Below are positions 18,018-27,172 of a stretch of 54,805 bases of DNA, one piece after another. Positions within the stretch are counted from its first letter, which is position 1; each line of letters opens with the position of its first letter. The notes beneath the pieces are model-generated. The model made no database searches. It saw only the letters and a program-made list of their open reading frames with translations, and had not been told where the DNA came from. The DNA is from Verrucomicrobiaceae bacterium (lineage in GTDB: Bacteria; Verrucomicrobiota; Verrucomicrobiia; Verrucomicrobiales; Verrucomicrobiaceae), in contig JAEUHJ010000017.1 of NCBI GenBank assembly GCA_016795375.1, forward strand, positions 1-54,805, given 5' to 3'. Position numbers and translations under genes: made by a program.

Positions 18018-20278
18018 CTTCTTTTCGTGCCTTCATTCTGGCAGTGCTTCACAGCGCCTGCGTCGCCCGCGGCGCACCTTTGCTTTTCGACATGGGCACG
18101 GACGAGTCGGCAGTGTGGGAGGGCTTCACACGCATCACGGCAGCCAGCGTCTATTCAGAGGCGGCTGGTGCTGGCTGGGCGGCCAAGGACGGGCTCAAAG
18201 CCTCCGCCAAGGCGCTCATCCGCGACGACGTCGAGCCAGCGGAAATTTTCACCAACCCCATCACCGAGGACGTCATCACCGGCGAGCACGAGAGCCGCTT
18301 TCTCATCAAAGCCGCGCCGGGCGACTATGAGCTCCACATCGTCTGCGGCTCCAGTGATGCACGGCGCGAGCAGTTTCATGATTTCACCGTCAGCGCGGGC
18401 GCCGAGACGCGGCGCGTGCAGATTGAGGGGCCGTTTCAGTTCGTGCCCTTGCGGCTCAAGGCGCATGTCAGCGAGGGGCCGCTGGAGGTGCGGTTCACGC
18501 CGAAAAACAAATTTCTCGTCAATGCCATCATCGCCTGGCGTGCCGAGGATGCGGCGGCGGCGACGAAGGTCATCGAGAGTGTCGCTGACTGGACCTGGAA
18601 GATGCCGCCCGCCGAGTGGGCGAAGTGGCATGAAGACCCGCAGCCGCCCGCCGGCGGGATGCCGCCGCTCACATCTGCGGACAAGGAGCGCGGTCTGGTC
18701 GTGTATTCACGCCCTTATGTGGAGTGCATCTATCCGGGCACGAAGCCACGCGCCGAGGAGCTGAATCCCGAGCTGCGCGCCTTTGCCACGCCGGGCGAAT
18801 ACGAGCCGCTGAACTTCGCCGTGCATCCGCTGCGGGATTTTTCCAACGCCCGCGTCAGCGTGAGCGACCTCGGCCCCATCCCCGCGAAGAACATCGACAT
18901 CCGCCATGTGCGCTACATGCGCGCCATGCCGAACTACACGGAAAAATACCGCTGGAGCTGGGTGCCGGACGTGCTGGAGCCTTTCACAGCCCTGCCGCTG
19001 AAAACCGGGCAAAACGAACGCTTCTGGCTCACCGTGCATGTGCCGGAAAACACGCCTGCGGGCATCTACACCGGCAGCGTGACCCTCACCTGCGATGGAG
19101 CCGAAGCCGTGACCCTGCCGGTGAAGTTCCGCGTGCTGCCCATCAAGCTGCGTGAAAATCCGGAGAAAATTTTCGGCATCTATTACGTCCACCCGCTCGA
19201 CCGCGCCTTCCAGGCCAGGGACGAGGTCTCGCGCGCGTATTTCCGCCGCAAGGCCGATCTGGAGCACGCCGACATGACCGCGCACGGCACCCGCAATGTG
19301 ATGCTGAACATCTGGTGCCGCGCTGCGGACGCGCAGGGCAAATTCCCCATCAACTGGGACCTCGTGGCCGCCAAAATCGAGTTGTGGCGCAAGCATGCGT
19401 TCACCGGTCCGGTGGTGATGGGCCTGAGCACCGGGGAGATTTACTTCAAATACATGAACGAGCGCTACGAGTCGCATCTCAATGGCGTGAAGGACCCGCC
19501 GCCGGAGTTTGATGCCGAAATGACCGCGCTGGTGAAGACCATCGAGGCCGAGCGCGTGAAGCGCGGCTGGCCGGAGTTCCTCTACTATCCATATGACGAG
19601 CCGCAGACCACCGCCGCCGCCGTGCGCTTCATGGTGCGGACGCTGAAGGCGTGCAAAGCCGCCGGCGTGCGCACTTACGTCACCGCGGATCCCACGCACG
19701 ACCACTACGATCCCATGCGGCCCTTTGTCGATGTGTGGTCCACGCAGCCCTTCGCCCCGGATCGTGACACCGTGCTCGCGGACAGCAAAAAACGCGGCGT
19801 GGAATACTGGTGCTATCCCAATCACGTCGCCGGAGAAAACAATCACACGCCCGTCACCGGCGCGCGCATGACCTATGGCTTCGGTTTCTGGCGCAGCGGC
19901 TTCCGCGCGCTCAATCCCTGGATCTACTCCTACAGCGTCGGAGATCGCTTCAACTACCTCGACGGCCGCATCATGGACTTCTTCAACCGTCAGCAAGACG
20001 ACGGCACGCCGATGCCCGTCGCGCTGTGGGAGGCCTACCGCGAAGGCTACGACGACTACCGCTACATCCACACGCTGGAGACACTCATCGCCGAGGCGCG
20101 CAAGAGCGGAAAACCATCCGCCAAGGGCCTCGCCGACACTGCTGATCAGGATCTGAAATCCATCTGGAGCGCCATCCGCGTGCAAGCGAAATACAAAACC
20201 GACAACCTCTGGTCACCGCAGGATTTCGACGTGTATCGCTGGCTGATAGCCAGGCACATCATGATGCTGCAGGAGTAG
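18014..20278 (+). CDS. Secreted glycoside hydrolase, DUF4091/GH123-like, with N-terminal galactose-binding domain
   Basis: A 754-residue protein with a signal peptide ending near ARG-AP. The first about 180 residues (FDMGTDESAVWEGFTRITA) resemble the beta-sandwich N-domain found before rhamnogalacturonan acetylesterase-type enzymes. Residues about 250-370 form a beta domain (EYEPLNFAVHPL, FWLTVHVPENTPAGIYTGSVTL) typical of GH123/DUF4091 proteins. A TIM-barrel part follows, carrying the adjacent acid pair D528-E529 in YYPYDEPQTT, which is where GH123 uses its Asp-Glu dyad. GH123 enzymes remove beta-GalNAc; the real substrate is unknown. Translation is coupled to the upstream binding-like protein (ATGA overlap). 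The next gene is the beta-helix/sialidase fusion. Confidence 0.75.
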   Translation: MTSFRAFILAVLHSACVARGAPLLFDMGTDESAVWEGFTRITAASVYSEAAGAGWAAKDGLKASAKALIRDDVEPAEIFTNPITEDVITGEHESRFLIKAAPGDYELHIVCGSSDARREQFHDFTVSAGAETRRVQIEGPFQFVPLRLKAHVSEGPLEVRFTPKNKFLVNAIIAWRAEDAAAATKVIESVADWTWKMPPAEWAKWHEDPQPPAGGMPPLTSADKERGLVVYSRPYVECIYPGTKPRAEELNPELRAFATPGEYEPLNFAVHPLRDFSNARVSVSDLGPIPAKNIDIRHVRYMRAMPNYTEKYRWSWVPDVLEPFTALPLKTGQNERFWLTVHVPENTPAGIYTGSVTLTCDGAEAVTLPVKFRVLPIKLRENPEKIFGIYYVHPLDRAFQARDEVSRAYFRRKADLEHADMTAHGTRNVMLNIWCRAADAQGKFPINWDLVAAKIELWRKHAFTGPVVMGLSTGEIYFKYMNERYESHLNGVKDPPPEFDAEMTALVKTIEAERVKRGWPEFLYYPYDEPQTTAAAVRFMVRTLKACKAAGVRTYVTADPTHDHYDPMRPFVDVWSTQPFAPDRDTVLADSKKRGVEYWCYPNHVAGENNHTPVTGARMTYGFGFWRSGFRALNPWIYSYSVGDRFNYLDGRIMDFFNRQQDDGTPMPVALWEAYREGYDDYRYIHTLETLIAEARKSGKPSAKGLADTADQDLKSIWSAIRVQAKYKTDNLWSPQDFDVYRWLIARHIMMLQE

Positions 20279-20280
20279 AT

Positions 20281-20318
20281 CAGGCTTCCAGCCTGATGCC
20301 GCAAGCCGGAGGCTTGCG
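20281..20318. repeat. Tandem palindromes (REP-like or terminator)
   Basis: Two perfect hairpins stand head to tail right after the GH123-like stop. CAGGCT-TCC-AGCCTG occupies 20281-20295, and CGCAAGCC-GGA-GGCTTGCG occupies 20300-20318 (8-bp stem). Another copy-like fragment, CAGCCTGGAAGGCC, follows at about 20328. There is no T-run. The related word ACAGGCTGGAA is found in the gap before 31273, so I read this as an intergenic repeat family that could also stop transcription. Confidence 0.6.
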
Positions 20319-20409
20319 CGACGATTCAGCCTGGAAGGCCGGGTCATCCTCATGTCATCGCGCTCGGAAAGATGCTTGAGAATGCGCGGGTAGTCTCCAA
20401 CACACGCGC

Positions 20410-22878
20410 ATGACCAAACTGCCCCTCCTCTCCGCCGCCCTGCTCGCCGCCTCTCTTCCTGCCGCTGAGCCGGTGATGGATGTGCATGTCAGCACGGGGG
20501 ACAATATCTTCCTCGGTTCCTCGCTGCCGATTGATTCACCGGCGGGCATCGTGGCCACGCTTGGTGTGGCCGATCTCACGCAGCGCGCGGCCAGCCTCAG
20601 CGAAGTCAGCGCGAAGGAAGATGCCGCCGCGCATCAACGGCGGCCCAAAACGCCTGGACCACGTGATTTGCGAGTGGGCACGGACAAAGCCTATCCCACC
20701 ATCGCCCACGCCATCAAGGCAGCGCAGCCTGGAGACACCATCCATCTTGAAAACAAAGTCTATCGCGACTACGCGGGCTTTCACGGCAAAAAAGGCCAGC
20801 CAGGCAGACCCATCACGCTCGATGGACACGGCGCGATTTTGGAAGGCAGCGATCCCCTCAAGCCCGGGCAGTGGAAAGAAGTCTCCCCCGGCCTCTTCGC
20901 CGCCGAGGGGCTGCTGCCGCGTCTCGATGCCGCCACGCTCGCACGCTGGTTTTTTCTCTTCGCGGGCAAAATGCAGCTCATGGGCAGCACCTCCAAAGGC
21001 ACGCACACACCGCACAAGAAACCCGAGGAGCTGAAACCCGGCGAGTGGACCTTTGTGCAAGGCCCCGCACGGCCCGAGGCGAAGCCGGGCCAGATTTCCG
21101 GCGCCTTCTTCATCAAACTCGCCCCCGGAAAGAAACTCGCTGATGCCAACATCGCCGTGCCGGTGCGCAGCGCCGGTGTGCAGTTCAGCGGCGACAACGC
21201 GCATCTCGTCATCAAGAATCTCACCGCCACGCATCCCCACAACGACGGCTTCAACATCCACGGCGGCTGCCGCGACGTGCGTTTTGAAAACATCCGCGCC
21301 ATCGAGTGCGGCGACGATGGCATCAGCGCCCACGAGTCCGCGCAGTATGCGGTGGATGGCTTCATCAGCATCGGGAACAGCACCGGCATCTGCGACACCG
21401 GCGCCGCGCACACGAGTTACCGCCGCGTCTTCATCGCCGACTGCCTCGGCCACGATCTCTACTTCCTCGATGACGGCCGCTACAGCCTCAGCGATGCCCT
21501 CGTGCTCTCCTCCGCGCAGAATCCCTTCGTCATCACCAGCCGCGCGGATCAGCGTTGCGAGCTGGAGATCGAAAACCTGCACTTCCGCCGCCTCGGCCCG
21601 GTGAAACCGGCGCTGATCGCCGCAACCGCCCACGTCCACGCACGAAAGCTGACGATGGAAAACATCGCGTGGGACAAGCGCGGTGAATTGAAAAGCGAAG
21701 GCGCGGCGGATCTCGCTGCCATCATGCACTCATTCGGAGCGGACATGCGTGCGGCAGTTTTGGCGAAGCATTCATCCCATCTGCTGCCGCGCGCGGTGAA
21801 TCGCGAAGGCAGGCCGCCCGTGCCCGTCTTCACCGCGCCGGATCATTGCGCCTGGCCGAATTTGAAATTGCTGCGCGATGGCAAAACGCTCGCCGCGTTC
21901 ATCTTCAACAACGCCGGCCACGGCCACCGGCCCGGCGATGTGGAATGCTGGCTCGGCGACGATGGCGGCGCGCGGTGGCGGATCGCCAGCGTCTGCACGC
22001 AGCATGAGGAGCAGACCATTCGCATGAATCACGCCGCCGGGCTGGCCCGCAGCGGCGATCTGCTCGTGCTCACCGCCGGTTGGTCGAATCTGTGGCCGCC
22101 CGGCGTGCCGAAGACGCGCGGCAGCTTCCGCTACGACGTGCTCAGTCCGTGGCTGAGCCGTTCCACCGACGGCGGCGAGACATGGACTGTCAGCAAAGAC
22201 GCCGTGCCCGCCAAAACACCCGGCGGGCAACCCGGCACGCCCTTTGGCGATGTGGTCACGGCGCAGAATGGCGATTTGTGTGTGAGCATTTACAGCACGC
22301 TCGATCCCTTGGATAAATACGAGGATCGTCGCTTCCGCGCATGGATGTATCGCAGCAAAGACGACGGCAGGACATGGGGTGAGCCCGTGGTCATCGGCCC
22401 CGCGCACAATGAAACGAACATCCTGCACCTCGGCGGTGGTCGCTGGCTGGCCTGTGCGCGTGGCGGCACCGGCGTGGAAGGCAAAGACTTCATGGACCTC
22501 TTCGCCAGCAGTGATGATGGCCGCACCTGGAGGAAGAAACGCCAACTCACCGGCGCCCAGCGCGTGAACGGCCATCTGCTGCGACTCCAAGATGGCCGCG
22601 TGCTCTTCTCCTACGGCGACCGCATCTCCGCGCATGGGAAAAGGGGCCTCGAAGCCATGCTCAGCATCGACCAGGGCGAAACATGGAGCGCCCCCATCCG
22701 CCTCATCGACTGGAACGGCCTCGACGGCGGCTACCCGAGCTGCGTGCAGCGCGGCGACGGCCAGATCGTCACCGCCTACTACAGTTCCGCTTTCGACGAC
22801 CAGCCAGCCACGTCAACGAAAGGCTATCACATGGGCGTGATCGTGTGGGATGTGGGGCGGAGCTTTGACGGGCGGTGA
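20410..22878 (+). CDS. Secreted beta-helix / exo-sialidase fusion protein
   Basis: An 822-residue protein with signal peptide (MTKLPLLSAALLAASLPAA). Residues about 75-400 form a right-handed parallel beta-helix of the pectate-lyase/polysaccharide-lyase fold: DKAYPTIAHAIKAAQPGDTIHL at its start, with repeated short NDGFNIHGGCRDVRFENI-type coils. Residues about 500-815 form a sialidase propeller with four Asp-boxes, STDGGETW, SKDDGRTW, SSDDGRTW and SIDQGETW, near residues 585, 647, 699 and 751. Sialidases cut terminal sialic acid from glycoconjugates, but many propellers of this fold in the phylum act on other sugars. Both folds in one chain suggest a two-step enzyme or a binding helix with a hydrolase. 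It follows the GH123-like gene after a 131-base gap with palindromes. Confidence 0.85.
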   Translation: MTKLPLLSAALLAASLPAAEPVMDVHVSTGDNIFLGSSLPIDSPAGIVATLGVADLTQRAASLSEVSAKEDAAAHQRRPKTPGPRDLRVGTDKAYPTIAHAIKAAQPGDTIHLENKVYRDYAGFHGKKGQPGRPITLDGHGAILEGSDPLKPGQWKEVSPGLFAAEGLLPRLDAATLARWFFLFAGKMQLMGSTSKGTHTPHKKPEELKPGEWTFVQGPARPEAKPGQISGAFFIKLAPGKKLADANIAVPVRSAGVQFSGDNAHLVIKNLTATHPHNDGFNIHGGCRDVRFENIRAIECGDDGISAHESAQYAVDGFISIGNSTGICDTGAAHTSYRRVFIADCLGHDLYFLDDGRYSLSDALVLSSAQNPFVITSRADQRCELEIENLHFRRLGPVKPALIAATAHVHARKLTMENIAWDKRGELKSEGAADLAAIMHSFGADMRAAVLAKHSSHLLPRAVNREGRPPVPVFTAPDHCAWPNLKLLRDGKTLAAFIFNNAGHGHRPGDVECWLGDDGGARWRIASVCTQHEEQTIRMNHAAGLARSGDLLVLTAGWSNLWPPGVPKTRGSFRYDVLSPWLSRSTDGGETWTVSKDAVPAKTPGGQPGTPFGDVVTAQNGDLCVSIYSTLDPLDKYEDRRFRAWMYRSKDDGRTWGEPVVIGPAHNETNILHLGGGRWLACARGGTGVEGKDFMDLFASSDDGRTWRKKRQLTGAQRVNGHLLRLQDGRVLFSYGDRISAHGKRGLEAMLSIDQGETWSAPIRLIDWNGLDGGYPSCVQRGDGQIVTAYYSSAFDDQPATSTKGYHMGVIVWDVGRSFDGR

Positions 22879-22895
22879 AAAAGGGCGGCCATGCT

Positions 22896-23013
22896 GGTTA
22901 ACCGCGGAGGCACGATGCACGCAGAGAGCTGCGGGTTTGGATGAGCCTCACACAAGGGAGTGCGGCGTCTGTCCTTGTTTTTCTCTGCGTCCATCGTGTC
23001 TCCGCGGTTCAAC
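22896..23013. repeat. Long imperfect inverted repeat in convergent gap
   Basis: Arms at 22896-22927 and 22982-23013 are near-perfect inverted copies of about 31 bases around the core CCGCGGAG, ACGATG and ACGCAGAGA. The spacer is about 54 bases. It lies between the ends of the beta-helix/sialidase gene (22878) and the phoD-like gene (23062), both of which read towards it. It could be a strong bidirectional transcription stop or a non-autonomous mobile palindrome. It has no open frame. Confidence 0.65.
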
Positions 23014-23061
23014 AACGGTTTTCAGACTGATTCGAGGTCTGCGAACTCGCGGCGGTACAAC

Positions 23062-24492
23062 TCATGCCTTGCCCGGCCGCACCTTGCTCTCCATGCGCTC
23101 GGGCAGCAGCGGCGTGGGGGAGCGTGTGATTTTTTTCGCGCCGTTGATTTCATCGAGGCTCAGGGCGCGGCGTTCGAGCAGGCCGCCCCCAGCCTGCCAG
23201 ATTTCATAGTGGCAGGAGGGCGTCGGGGCGGCGGGATCGAGGTCGAGGATCATCCACAACTTGCCTTCATCCGCGCCGGTGAAGCGTTCGGGATTCTCCT
23301 GCAGCGTGCCATTGCCGCTGCCGAGCGGGCCGCTGGTGAACTCGAGATGCCGCCCCTGGATTTGATAGCCTGCGGTGAAGTGCCGATCGCCGGAGAGCAG
23401 GATGACGCCGCCGATTTTATTCGAGGTGATGTGATCGAAGATGTCCTGCCGCTCGCGGGCAAAGGAGGACCAGCAGTCCGCCTGCGTGAGCGTCTGCCAC
23501 TCGCTGCCGCAGGCGATGATTTTGAAGGCGGCCTTTGATTCGCTCAGTCCCTGTTTCAGCCACTGGAGCCGGCGTGCGCCGAGCATGGTCTTCGCTCCGT
23601 CCTCCGGCGTTTTGTTCGGGGTGCGGTGGTAGCGGCTGTCGAGCATGAAGAAGTCCACGCTGTTGCGGCTGAAGCGGTGGTAGCAGCCGGGATTGCCTTC
23701 CTCGCCATAGGCGGGATTGGCCCACCACTCTTTGAAGACGCGCAGAGAGTCCTCTTTCCCGGCTGTGCCGCCGTCGGAGTTGTTCGGGCCGTAGTCGTGG
23801 TCATCCCAGATGGCGTAGGTGGGTGTCTCGCGAGTGAGTTTGGCGAAGCCGTCCACGCTGCGCAGCATGAAGTAGTAGTCCCGCAGCACGGCGGGGTCGG
23901 TGCTGTCGCCATAGTGATTGTCTCCGAGCATGAGCAGCAGGTCGAAATTCCGCCGCGCAGCCATTTCGCCAAACGCAGCGGCGGCATGCATCCCGCGCCG
24001 CCCCACACAGGAGCCGAAGGCGAAACGCAGCCGGCTCTGCGTGTCCGCTGCCGGTGTGGTGACGAAGGATGGATACGGGCGCGACAAAGCGACCGCACCA
24101 TCGATGAGCGGTGCATAGTGATAGCGCGTGGCCGGCTCCAGCCCGCTGATTTCCACCTGCCCGGTGAAAGAGGATGTCTCCACCAGCGCCGCCGCCTGCA
24201 CCACGCGGGCGTCGGAGAGGTCCGCTTGTTTGCTGATTTTAAAGGCCAGCTCGCCCGCATTGGATCCCTTCGCCCACAGGCGTGCAGTGGTGCCGGTGAC
24301 ATGCCCCAGCATCGGTCCTGCATGGAGATACGCCGGTCCTGGCACGGGTGCGATCACCGGCACGGGATCGAGCACTTCAGCAGCGGGCTTGGCTTTCTTT
24401 ACCGGATCGGCCGCGGACTTGTCCGAAGCTGGCTGCGCCATCGCGGCGGTGGCGGATGAGGTGGCGAGGAGGAACTGACGGCGAGAGGGCAT
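23062..24492 (-). CDS. PhoD-like alkaline phosphatase / phosphodiesterase
   Basis: A 476-residue secreted metalloenzyme of the PhoD family, which releases phosphate from phosphomonoesters or diesters using Fe/Ca. The N-terminus MPSRRQFLLA is a Tat-type leader (RRQF). An N-terminal beta domain (about 60-150) precedes the catalytic part with FAFGSCV, LMLGDNHYGDST, YAIWDDHDYGPNNSD and ILLSGDRHFTAGYQ, which supply the metal ligands. It resembles the PVC PhoD group. It is on the minus strand 48 bases after the cytochrome c dehydrogenase at 24541, so the two may be one unit; phosphate and sugar release could then be linked. No Pho box was identified. Confidence 0.88.
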   Translation of the reverse strand: MPSRRQFLLATSSATAAMAQPASDKSAADPVKKAKPAAEVLDPVPVIAPVPGPAYLHAGPMLGHVTGTTARLWAKGSNAGELAFKISKQADLSDARVVQAAALVETSSFTGQVEISGLEPATRYHYAPLIDGAVALSRPYPSFVTTPAADTQSRLRFAFGSCVGRRGMHAAAAFGEMAARRNFDLLLMLGDNHYGDSTDPAVLRDYYFMLRSVDGFAKLTRETPTYAIWDDHDYGPNNSDGGTAGKEDSLRVFKEWWANPAYGEEGNPGCYHRFSRNSVDFFMLDSRYHRTPNKTPEDGAKTMLGARRLQWLKQGLSESKAAFKIIACGSEWQTLTQADCWSSFARERQDIFDHITSNKIGGVILLSGDRHFTAGYQIQGRHLEFTSGPLGSGNGTLQENPERFTGADEGKLWMILDLDPAAPTPSCHYEIWQAGGGLLERRALSLDEINGAKKITRSPTPLLPERMESKVRPGKA

Positions 24493-24540
24493 GGCGGGGC
24501 GTTATGGGTTGTAAGTTTCAGGTTTGAATCGGCACGCCGC

Positions 24541-27054
24541 TCACTTGATCTTCAGCAGCTCGGCTTCCGTCCAGGAGTCGGTGCGGCGGGATTCTTTTTG
24601 GCGGACTTGCTGGAGGAATTCTTGTGTGATGGGCTCGGCGCCGTGCTCCCACTCGCGGCGGAGGTAGGTGAGGATGGCGGCGAGGGGTTCATCGCCGAGG
24701 GCGCCGAGCGGGGGCATGTCGAGCTGGTAGCGGCGGCCTTTGACTTTGATGTATCCACGCACGCCGTGCAGGACGATGCGGGCGAGCCGCTCGGGCGGGC
24801 CGGTGACCCATTCGGAGTCGATGAGCGGCGGGGCGACGCCATCGAGTCCTGCGCCATTCGGCTGATGACAACCGGCGCAGACGCCGGAGTAGAGTGCTTT
24901 GCCCATGGTGAAGCGGGCTTGCTCGGCGGCGGTCAGTTCGCGCGGTGGTTTGTAGCCTGCGGGCGCGGGTTTGCCGGGCCAGGTGAGCATGGCGGCGGCT
25001 TTTTCGGAACCGGGTGCATCGAGGAGGGCGGGTTTGGCGGCGAGCGGCACTTTGCGGCGGGTGAAGTCGGCGGCGTTGGTGGTGAAGCCGGCGAGCAGGG
25101 TCTTGCGCCGCGAGGCTCCGGCTTTTTCCGCGTGATCGAGCAGGCGGGTGATGCGGGCAGGGTCGCGCTCGGCGGCGATGCAGGAGGCGAGGCCGGAGAT
25201 GAGCCGCGCGCCGACGTTGCGGGCGAGGCAGTGCTCCAGCAGCTCCAGCTCACGACCGCTGACGCTGCTGAGGGTGGCATCGACGAGGTAGGGATGCTCG
25301 CGCGCTCGATCAACCAGCGCGGCGAGGGCGGAATCGGCCTGCGGGTCTTTGGCTTCGCCGAGACTGAGGGCGAGCTGGGTCTGCACTTGCGAATCGGCTT
25401 CGGCGGTGGTGCGGGCGATGAGGGCGGCGAGGGCGGCGGCACGGTCGTTGCCAGCGAAGCAGCTCTCGGTGAGGCGCACGGCGGCATTGCGCACGCGGGC
25501 ATCGGCATCGGCGAGGGCGGGCTGAATCACGGCCCAGGTGGATTTTTTCATGCCATCGAGCGTCCACAGCGCGTGCAGGCGACCGAGCGCGGCCTCACCA
25601 TGCGTGAGTGCCTCCAGCGCGGGCATGACGGTGGCGTCCGCACGCTCGACGAGGAGGCGCTGGGCGGTCTCGCGCTGCCAGACGTTCGCATGGGCGAGCA
25701 ATGGCACGAGCTGCACAGTGGTGAGCTTTGCCAGATCGGGCGTGGCGCGGCGCTTCGCATTCTCCGGCATGATGCGCCAGATCCGCCCGAGGCCGCGTGG
25801 GTCCACGAGGTGCTGCGCGATGGCATACTTCTCCAAATACGGACTGAGCGAGATGCGGTGCTGGATGATGCCGCGGTAAAAGTCGATGACGTAGAGCGCG
25901 CCATCCGGCCCGGTGGTGAGGCTGACAGGACGGAAGCGCTCATCGGTGGAGGCGAGGAACTCGCGCTCTTGGTAAGCCTCGCGGGCGATGAGTCTGCCTT
26001 TTTCCATGGTGAGGCGGTCGCGCTTCACGAGGTGCAGCGCAGGCTCGCAGGCGAAGGCATTGCCGAGGCAGTCGGCGGGGAACAAATCTCCTCGATAAAT
26101 CCACGGCGAGCATGCGGCGGTGAAGTTCCTCAGCTTGTGACCGCGCATGTTTTCCGGGATGTAGGCGCGGTTCGTGCCGGGCGTGACGCGGATGGGCCAC
26201 ACGGCCTCGCTGGCAGGCGGATTCACGCGGCCACCGGCCTTTGTGAAGTGCGGATTGCGCAGGCGGTAGTGAGAGGGCCACATGTCACCCTGGAGATGGC
26301 CGGAGTTGTAATTGTAGAACAGCCGCCCGAAGTCATCCTGGCTCAGCCCATACTGGCCGCGTGTGGAGGAGAGGCTGCGCTCAAAGGCGCCGCCGCCACT
26401 CCAGCGGAAGCGTGCGGCGTATTCGGCGAAGTAGATCCAGTTATCCAGAGCCCAGAGCGGGGAGTTCGCGCCGTGCTCCGGGTTCGCCAGCTCGGGGCGG
26501 CCGGGGATGGTCTGCGCACCGGCGTCCTGCGCCACGACGATCTTCTCATCCGCCTTGCCATCGCCGTCTTTATCCGGGCAATACCAAAGCATCGGCGGCG
26601 CACTGACGAGCGCGCCGTCGCCGACGGGCAGCACGGTGCGCGGCATGATGAGGCCATCGAGGAAGACCGTGCTCTTGTCAAAACGACCGTCGTCATCGCT
26701 GTCCGCGAGCGTCACGATGCGGCCCACCGGCGCATCCTCATGGTTCCCCGCGATGTCCGGCATGTAGCCACGCATCTCAACCACCCACAGACGGCCGTCA
26801 GCGCCGAACTGCGCAAAGATGGGATCACTCACCAGCGGCTCACACGCCGCCAGCTCCACGCGGAAACCGGGCGCGACCTGAAACGTCTGCGACTCCTCCT
26901 CCGCCGACCGCGCGGGAGCCGCCGGGATCAGCTCCGCAGGCACCAGTGAGGGCGGCACCGCCGCAGCAGGCGCGGCCTTTGTTTGAGCGAGAGCTGCCGC
27001 GGACAGCAGCAGGAGAGAAAAACAAGCAGGCAAGGCGGTGCGGGCGTGGGACAT
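24541..27054 (-). CDS. Secreted PVC-type dehydrogenase with HEAT repeats and cytochrome c
   Basis: An 837-residue protein with a signal peptide (MSHARTALPACFSLLLLSAAALA). The propeller at about 55-400 has GFRVELAACEPLVSDPIFAQF and FGADGRLWVVEMRGYMPD, then DSDDDGRFDKSTVF. A helical repeat part spans about 430-680, and a C-terminal cytochrome c domain has CAGCH at about 726-730 and a likely Met ligand in YQLDMPPLG. It is probably a periplasmic sugar-type oxidoreductase feeding electrons to the respiratory chain. The family is the same as the gene at 5662 but the heme domain differs, with HQPNGAGLDG after the heme site. It is divergent from the GH101-like gene (27173), with 118 bases between them that must hold both promoters. 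Confidence 0.87.
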   Translation of the reverse strand: MSHARTALPACFSLLLLSAAALAQTKAAPAAAVPPSLVPAELIPAAPARSAEEESQTFQVAPGFRVELAACEPLVSDPIFAQFGADGRLWVVEMRGYMPDIAGNHEDAPVGRIVTLADSDDDGRFDKSTVFLDGLIMPRTVLPVGDGALVSAPPMLWYCPDKDGDGKADEKIVVAQDAGAQTIPGRPELANPEHGANSPLWALDNWIYFAEYAARFRWSGGGAFERSLSSTRGQYGLSQDDFGRLFYNYNSGHLQGDMWPSHYRLRNPHFTKAGGRVNPPASEAVWPIRVTPGTNRAYIPENMRGHKLRNFTAACSPWIYRGDLFPADCLGNAFACEPALHLVKRDRLTMEKGRLIAREAYQEREFLASTDERFRPVSLTTGPDGALYVIDFYRGIIQHRISLSPYLEKYAIAQHLVDPRGLGRIWRIMPENAKRRATPDLAKLTTVQLVPLLAHANVWQRETAQRLLVERADATVMPALEALTHGEAALGRLHALWTLDGMKKSTWAVIQPALADADARVRNAAVRLTESCFAGNDRAAALAALIARTTAEADSQVQTQLALSLGEAKDPQADSALAALVDRAREHPYLVDATLSSVSGRELELLEHCLARNVGARLISGLASCIAAERDPARITRLLDHAEKAGASRRKTLLAGFTTNAADFTRRKVPLAAKPALLDAPGSEKAAAMLTWPGKPAPAGYKPPRELTAAEQARFTMGKALYSGVCAGCHQPNGAGLDGVAPPLIDSEWVTGPPERLARIVLHGVRGYIKVKGRRYQLDMPPLGALGDEPLAAILTYLRREWEHGAEPITQEFLQQVRQKESRRTDSWTEAELLKIK

Positions 27055-27172
27055 CAGTGAGGGCTGGTGGAAGAAGTGGCGGTTGCAGATCCCACGAGTT
27101 GTGAGAAAAGCAGCCGCGAATCAACGAGACGAGCCTGTTTTCCTTTTCGCCCACGACCCTGAAACCAAGCGC

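Noticed and set aside
18707..20185. 492-codon minus-strand frame
   Set aside because: Antisense to the GH123-like gene; composition is that of a shadow frame.
24598..26949. 783-codon plus-strand frame
   Set aside because: Antisense to the cytochrome c dehydrogenase gene with its CAGCH motif; the translation has no recognisable fold.
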